This document shows positions 59,760 through 64,000 of a stretch of DNA of 64,000 nt, piece by piece (within the stretch, counting starts at the first letter, position 1; each line of letters begins with the position of its first letter). The DNA is from DATARH01 sp036008175 (GTDB lineage: Bacteria; Pseudomonadota; Alphaproteobacteria; ATCC43930; CGMCC-115725). The stretch is from positions 1 to 64,000 of the forward strand of contig DASYOB010000148.1 of NCBI GenBank assembly GCA_036008175.1. Reading direction: 5' to 3'. The notes beneath the pieces are model-generated. The model was given only the letters and a program-made list of their open reading frames with translations. It did no database searches and was not told the DNA's origin. The translations under genes and the position numbers were made by a program.

Positions 59760-60523
59760 GAGAGGAGCTGGCTGCGGTGGCGCTTGAGCCAAGCGCGCGG
59801 CGCGGGATGGTTGGAGACGAGGCCGGCGACGACGCGCCAAAATCGCGGCCCGTGGTTCATCTCGGCGAGATGCGCCACCTCATGCGCGACGACGTAATCG
59901 ACCGCCGCCTCGGGCGCAAGAATCAGCCGCCAGCTGAAGGAAAGGCAGCCCGTGGCCGAGCAGCTGCCCCAGCGGCTCTTGGTGTCGCGCACGGTGACCC
60001 GGGTGACCTTCTTGCCGATCCGCGCCGCGAAGGCACGGGCGCGACACGAAAATTCGCGGGCCGCAAGTTGCGCGAGATGGTCGCGCACCCGGCGGCCGAG
60101 ATGCGCGGGTTGACCGCGCACCCGGATCTCGCCATCGCCGATCGCGACTGGCGGCGCGGCCGGATCGCTCTCCCGGCAAATGCGGTGCGGCACGCCGAGC
60201 ACCGGAACAATGGCACCCTCGGCGAACGGCACCGGAGGCGGCAACGCATCGAGCCGGGCGGCGATCCAGCCGCGCTGCGCCGCTAGAAACCGCAAGCCGT
60301 GCTCAGCCGGCACACCGTAGGGCAGCACCAGCTCGACCCCGCGCGAGGCGGCGTCGACGCGAAGCAACAGGCGGCGGGCGCGCGCGTTTACCCGAATCGA
60401 TAGCGGCGCGCCGATGTCGAGCGCCACGACGCGGCGCCGAAAATCCTCGACGGAAGCGGCCGAAACCGTGCCGCGGCGCGGCTGCCTCACCAATCCCCTC
60501 CCACGGCAATTCGCGCCGGTCAC
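59750..60523 (-). CDS. SprT/YgjP-like metallopeptidase domain protein
   Basis: The 257-residue protein has the zinc motif HEVAHLAEMNHGPRFW (HExxH plus the downstream His) near residue 215, preceded by TRVTVRDTKSRWGSCSATGC and LSFSWRLILAPEAAVDYVV. This is the DUF45 (YgjP-like) family, predicted zinc-dependent proteases. The first about 35 residues are variable, and the start may lie further in. Confidence 0.85.
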   Translation of the reverse strand: MTGANCRGRGLVRQPRRGTVSAASVEDFRRRVVALDIGAPLSIRVNARARRLLLRVDAASRGVELVLPYGVPAEHGLRFLAAQRGWIAARLDALPPPVPFAEGAIVPVLGVPHRICRESDPAAPPVAIGDGEIRVRGQPAHLGRRVRDHLAQLAAREFSCRARAFAARIGKKVTRVTVRDTKSRWGSCSATGCLSFSWRLILAPEAAVDYVVAHEVAHLAEMNHGPRFWRVVAGLVSNHPAPRAWLKRHRSQLLSYG

Positions 60524-60585
60524 AAAAGCTTCCCGCTCCGGCTGCTATTTGGCAAGCTGCCGGGTAATAACGCGGGGAGACACCG

Positions 60586-61902
60586 ATGAAACCGAAGATC
60601 CTGGTCGCCGCTATCGCAGCCTCGTTTGCCGCGATACTCGGCCCCGCCGCGGCGGACCCGATCGAGCTGCAGTGGTGGCACGCGATGACGGCGGTCAATG
60701 CCGACGTCGTCAACAAGATCGCCGCCGACTACAACGCCGCCCAGCCCGACTACAAGATCGTGCCGGTGTTCAAGGGCTCCTACGCCGAAACGATGACAGC
60801 GGCGGTCGCCGCATATCGCGCCGGCAACCCGCCGCATATCGTGCAGGTGTTCGAGGTCGGCACCGCGACGATGATGGCGGCCAAGGGCGCGGTCAAAGCT
60901 GTCTATCAGCTGATGGCCGATGTCGGCGAACCGTTCGATCCGCAGAACTATCTGTCGGCAATCACCGGCTATTACAGCACCGCCGATGGCAAGATGCTGT
61001 CGCTGCCGTTCAACAGCTCGACTCCGATCATGTACTGGAACAAAGACGCGTTTCAGAAAGCCGGCCTCGATCCGGACAAGCCGCCGAAGACCTGGCCCGA
61101 GACGTTCGATGTCGCGAAGAAGCTGCGCGCCGCCGGGCAGGGCTGCGGCTTTACCTCTGCCTGGGTGAGCTGGGTTCAGATCGAGAATTTCAGCGCCTGG
61201 CATAACCTGCCGCTGGCGACCAAGGCGAACGGGCTCGATGGACCGGACGCCGTGCTGGAATTCAACAACCCGACCGTCGTCCGTCACATCGCCAATCTGG
61301 CCGAGGCGGAAAAGGACAAGAGCTTCGATTATGGCGGACGCACCACCGAGCCCGACAACAAGTTCATCAGCGGCGAATGCGGCATCATCTTCGATTCGAC
61401 CGGCTCGTTCGGGCTGTTCAAGAGCGGCGCGAAATTTCCGTTCGGCATGGCCGAATTGCCCTATTACCCCGATGTCAGCGGCGCGCCGCAGAATTCGATC
61501 ATCGGCGGCGCTAGCCTGTGGGTCATGGGCGGCAAGAAGCCCGAGGAATACAAAGGCGTCGCCAAGTTTTTCAAGTACTTGTCGAGCCCCGATTTGCAGG
61601 AATGGTTGCACGAGAAGACCGGGTATCTGCCGATCACCAAGACTGCTTACGAGCAGACCAAGGCTTCCGGTTTCTACGAGAAAAATCCCGGCCGCGATGT
61701 CGGGGTCATTCAGCTGACCGCGAAGCCCCCGACCGAGAATTCGCGCGGCCTCAGGCTCGGCAATCTGGTGCAGATCCGCGACGTGATCGCCGAAGATATG
61801 GAATCCGCCTTCGCCGGCAAAATGGATGCAAAAGCCGCGCTCGACGATGCGGTCAATCGCGGCAACGCGCTGCTGCGCCAGTTCCAGAAAAACATCCAAT
61901 AG
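60586..61902 (+). CDS. ugpB: sn-Glycerol-3-phosphate ABC transporter substrate-binding protein
   Basis: The 438-residue protein has a signal peptide (residues about 1-23, ending PAAA) and follows E. coli UgpB closely. Shared stretches include PDYKIVPVFKGSYAETM, VFEVGTATMMAAKGAV, SLPFNSSTPIMYWNKDAFQK, AGLDPDKPPKTWPE, QIENFSAWHNLP and IIGGASLWVMGG. It binds glycerol-3-phosphate or glycerophosphodiesters in the periplasm. No ugpA, ugpE or ugpC follows in the window, so the membrane partners must be elsewhere. Confidence 0.93.
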   Translation: MKPKILVAAIAASFAAILGPAAADPIELQWWHAMTAVNADVVNKIAADYNAAQPDYKIVPVFKGSYAETMTAAVAAYRAGNPPHIVQVFEVGTATMMAAKGAVKAVYQLMADVGEPFDPQNYLSAITGYYSTADGKMLSLPFNSSTPIMYWNKDAFQKAGLDPDKPPKTWPETFDVAKKLRAAGQGCGFTSAWVSWVQIENFSAWHNLPLATKANGLDGPDAVLEFNNPTVVRHIANLAEAEKDKSFDYGGRTTEPDNKFISGECGIIFDSTGSFGLFKSGAKFPFGMAELPYYPDVSGAPQNSIIGGASLWVMGGKKPEEYKGVAKFFKYLSSPDLQEWLHEKTGYLPITKTAYEQTKASGFYEKNPGRDVGVIQLTAKPPTENSRGLRLGNLVQIRDVIAEDMESAFAGKMDAKAALDDAVNRGNALLRQFQKNIQ

Positions 61903-61949
61903 GCGTAGAGTGCCGGCGGAGCGGGAAGGCCCCGGCGGAGAAAAAAGGC

Positions 61950-62993
61950 ATGCGGTTTGGACTGTTCGGCAGCGCCCAGGCGCGGCGCCCGCAACCCGGC
62001 ACCGAACTGACCGACAGCAGTCAGGGGTTTCGCGACTGGATCGAGAATAACGTCGAGGCCGAGGCGCTGGGCTTTCACAGCACCTTTGTCGTCGAGCACC
62101 ATTTCACCGGCTTCGGCCAGGTCTCGGCTAGTCTCAACCTGCTGACCTGGCTTGGTGCGCGCACCAAAACGCTGCGCCTCGGCACCGCCGTGCTGGTGCT
62201 CCCTTGGCACAACCCGGTTTTGCTCGCCGAGCAGGCGGCGACGCTCGATCTATTATCCGGCGGAAGGCTCGATTTCGGCGTCGGCAAAGGCTACCGCTAC
62301 AACGAGTTCGCCGGGTTCTGCGTGGCGATGGAAGAGGCCGACGCGCGCTTCAATGAGGCGCTCGACGTGATCACCAAGGCGTTTGCCAGCGACACTCCGT
62401 TCAGCCATCGCGGTCAACATTGGCATTACGACAACATCGTCGTCGAGCCGCCGACCGCGCAACGGCCGCACCCGCCCTTCTGGATGGGCGCCGGCAGCAT
62501 CCGCTCGGTGCGCGAGGTCGCCGAGCGCGGCTACAAGTTGCTGCTCGGACAATACGACCTCGCCGCAGACGTGTTCGGCCACGTCGAACAGTTCAAATGC
62601 GAGGTCGAGGCTCGCGGACGGCGCTTTGACCCGATGGAGGTCGGGGTCGCGCGGGCGGTGCATATCGCCCGCGACAAGGACGATCTCGCGGCGGCGCTGG
62701 AGCGGCGCTTCCAGGGCCATGTACGGATCAATAATTTGTCGCGCCGCCCCGATGGCGACGAGCGCGACCGCTTCGCCCGCGACGACGAGCGCGAAGTGCG
62801 CCGCATTTGCGACGAGACCGCGATCTTCGGCAATCCGGACCAGATCGCCCGCAAGCTCGAAGATCTGCGCGACGGTGGGGTCGAATACGTGCTGATCAAT
62901 TTTGGCGGCTCGCGCGAGAACATCCGCCGCTTCGCCCGCGAGATCATGCCGGCCTTCGCCGACGCGCCGAGGCCCGCCGCCGCGGCGAAATAG
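61950..62993 (+). CDS. Luciferase-like (LLM class) flavin-dependent oxidoreductase
   Basis: The 347-residue TIM-barrel protein has MRFGLFGSAQARR, AEALGFHSTFVVEHHFTGFG, LRLGTAVLVLPWHNPVLLAE, LLSGGRLDFGVGKGYRYNEF, PPFWMGAGS and IFGNPDQIARKLEDL. These are the elements of bacterial luciferase-type monooxygenases using FMN. The substrate is unknown. It is 47 nt after ugpB and 3 nt before the next gene, so the three probably form an operon. Confidence 0.88.
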   Translation: MRFGLFGSAQARRPQPGTELTDSSQGFRDWIENNVEAEALGFHSTFVVEHHFTGFGQVSASLNLLTWLGARTKTLRLGTAVLVLPWHNPVLLAEQAATLDLLSGGRLDFGVGKGYRYNEFAGFCVAMEEADARFNEALDVITKAFASDTPFSHRGQHWHYDNIVVEPPTAQRPHPPFWMGAGSIRSVREVAERGYKLLLGQYDLAADVFGHVEQFKCEVEARGRRFDPMEVGVARAVHIARDKDDLAAALERRFQGHVRINNLSRRPDGDERDRFARDDEREVRRICDETAIFGNPDQIARKLEDLRDGGVEYVLINFGGSRENIRRFAREIMPAFADAPRPAAAAK

Positions 62994-62996
62994 GCG

Positions 62997-63968
62997 ATGA
63001 TCAACGCGGCGATCGTCGGGCTCGGCCGCTGGGGCCGCACGCTCGTCAATTCGGTGCAGGGGAAAAGCGACCGCCTGCGCTTCACCCATGCGGTCAGCCG
63101 CGACCCGTCGCGGGTCCGCGACTTCACCGCCGAGCACCAGCTAAAGGTAGTAGACAGCCTCGACGCGGTGCTCGCCGATCCGGCGATCGAAGCAGTGGTG
63201 CTGGCAACCCCACATTCGCGGCATTTGGGCGAGATCGTCGCCGTCGCAGCGGCGGGGAAGGCGGCATTCTGCGAGAAACCGCTGACCCTGACCCGGGCCG
63301 AGGCGGAACGCGCGGTTGCGGCCTGTGAGCAGGCCGGCGTCGTTCTAGGGGTCGGCACCGATAAGCGATTTTTCCCGGCGATGGCCGAGTTGGCGCGCAT
63401 TACCGCGAGCGGCGAACTCGGCAAGATCCTTCACATCGAGGGCAATTTCAGCAATGAGGTCGCCGCGACGCAATTCACGCCGTGGCGCGACTCGGCCGAG
63501 GAGTCGCCGGCCGGCGGGCTGACCGGCACCGGGATTCACGTGCTGGATGCGTTGGTGCGCATGGCCGGGCCGGTGCGCCGGGCCGAGGCACGGCTGATGT
63601 TGCACAAGCCGGCGCCCGACCCGCATGACACGCTGTCGGTGCTGCTCGAATTCGAATCTGGCATCAGCGGCATGCTCGCGGCGGTGCGCTCGACGCCGAT
63701 GTTCTGGCGCGTTCATGTTTTTGGGCGCAACGGCTCGGCAGAAGCGCTCGGCCGCACTGAGTTGGTGCTGCGTAAGAGCGGCAAGGACCCGCAGCACCTG
63801 CGCTTCGAGCCGGTCGACTCGGTGCGCGCCAATCTCGAAGCCTTCGCCGACGCAGTCGCCGCCCACGCCCCTTATCCGATCACGACCCGTGAGATGGTCG
63901 ATGTCGTCGCCGCTTTCGAGGCCATCGTCAAATCGGCGGGATCGACCGGGCATATACGAGACGTTTGA
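62997..63968 (+). CDS. Gfo/Idh/MocA family oxidoreductase
   Basis: The 323-residue protein has an N-terminal Rossmann fold (NAAIVGLGRWGRTLVNSV), VVLATPHSRHLGEIVAVAAAG, and the conserved EKP motif in FCEKPLTLTRAEAE. The C-terminal alpha/beta domain includes GTGIHVLDALVRMAGPV with the family His. It is an NAD(P)-dependent sugar or inositol dehydrogenase-like enzyme of unknown substrate. The short remainder of the window is non-coding. Confidence 0.88.
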   Translation: MINAAIVGLGRWGRTLVNSVQGKSDRLRFTHAVSRDPSRVRDFTAEHQLKVVDSLDAVLADPAIEAVVLATPHSRHLGEIVAVAAAGKAAFCEKPLTLTRAEAERAVAACEQAGVVLGVGTDKRFFPAMAELARITASGELGKILHIEGNFSNEVAATQFTPWRDSAEESPAGGLTGTGIHVLDALVRMAGPVRRAEARLMLHKPAPDPHDTLSVLLEFESGISGMLAAVRSTPMFWRVHVFGRNGSAEALGRTELVLRKSGKDPQHLRFEPVDSVRANLEAFADAVAAHAPYPITTREMVDVVAAFEAIVKSAGSTGHIRDV

Positions 63969-64000
63969 ACCGCCGCGGCGGGCGGCGTTTGCCGGACAGG

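Noticed and set aside
1..64000. CRISPR arrays, rRNA genes, complete insertion sequences
   Set aside because: I saw no regularly spaced short repeats, no rRNA-like sequence and no transposase gene on either strand.

Overview
The window is a GC-rich, densely coded stretch of an alphaproteobacterial chromosome. The evidence for this is the separate ftsK, lolA and xthA genes close together, zapE next to mdh, infC-rpmI-rplT-pheS-pheT in order, a complex I NDUFA9-like protein, COG4671 glycosyltransferases, and several dispersed palindromic repeats of the kind common in Rhizobiales and Rhodospirillales. I cannot name a genus.

Layout. Positions 1-6.0 kb hold the end of a response-regulator domain, a metallo-beta-lactamase-fold hydrolase, an EF-hand protein, a VOC protein, a fluoroacetate-dehalogenase-like hydrolase, a dienelactone hydrolase, a free-methionine-sulfoxide reductase and a DapC-like aminotransferase. 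From 6.1 to 15 kb lies ftsK ... lolA, glutamine-amidotransferase-like hydrolase, xthA. Between ftsK and lolA sit a MAPEG protein, a TetR regulator, a sensorless histidine kinase and an MlaA lipoprotein. Three copies of one 16-bp palindrome lie in front of tetR and between mlaA and lolA, which suggests a small TetR-controlled envelope regulon.

From 15 to 25.6 kb is a surface-glycan-type locus. The minus strand carries an ABC exporter with a strongly expanded, internally duplicated and degenerate ATPase domain, a cyclic-nucleotide-binding protein and a methyltransferase. Divergent from it are seven tightly overlapping genes: four glycosyltransferases, a histidine phosphatase, a polysaccharide-deacetylase-like protein and a membrane protein with a PH-like domain. 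These run on by overlap into a Yej-type peptide ABC transporter (25.6-31.8 kb).

From 32 to 43 kb are mixed metabolic genes (MBL hydrolases, enoyl-CoA hydratase, an IPNS-like dioxygenase with a cysteine-dioxygenase-like cupin and a lactonase-like MBL protein, HAD, zapE, mdh, GST, a GT4 glycosyltransferase) and a VapBC toxin-antitoxin pair.

From 43 to 51 kb is the translation block thrS, infC, ridA, rpmI, rplT, pheS, pheT. Upstream of thrS the sequence shows a complete candidate ribosome-mediated attenuator: a promoter whose predicted start is the A of an ATG, a 25-codon leader with three consecutive Thr codons, mutually exclusive antiterminator and terminator pairings, and a T-run. infC appears to start at a rare ATA codon.

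From 52 to 64 kb are tRNA-Val(CAC) with the relic of an integrated element bounded by 49-bp repeats, a DUF29 protein, a thiolase, a Cys-cluster protein, DoxX, tRNA-Leu(CAG), an NDUFA9-like protein, a cyclophilin, AmpG, an SprT/YgjP-like metallopeptidase, UgpB, a luciferase-like oxidoreductase and a Gfo/Idh/MocA oxidoreductase. Three gene relics are recognisable: an integrase end, a DUF1206 fragment and a hydrolase fragment in front of rpmI.
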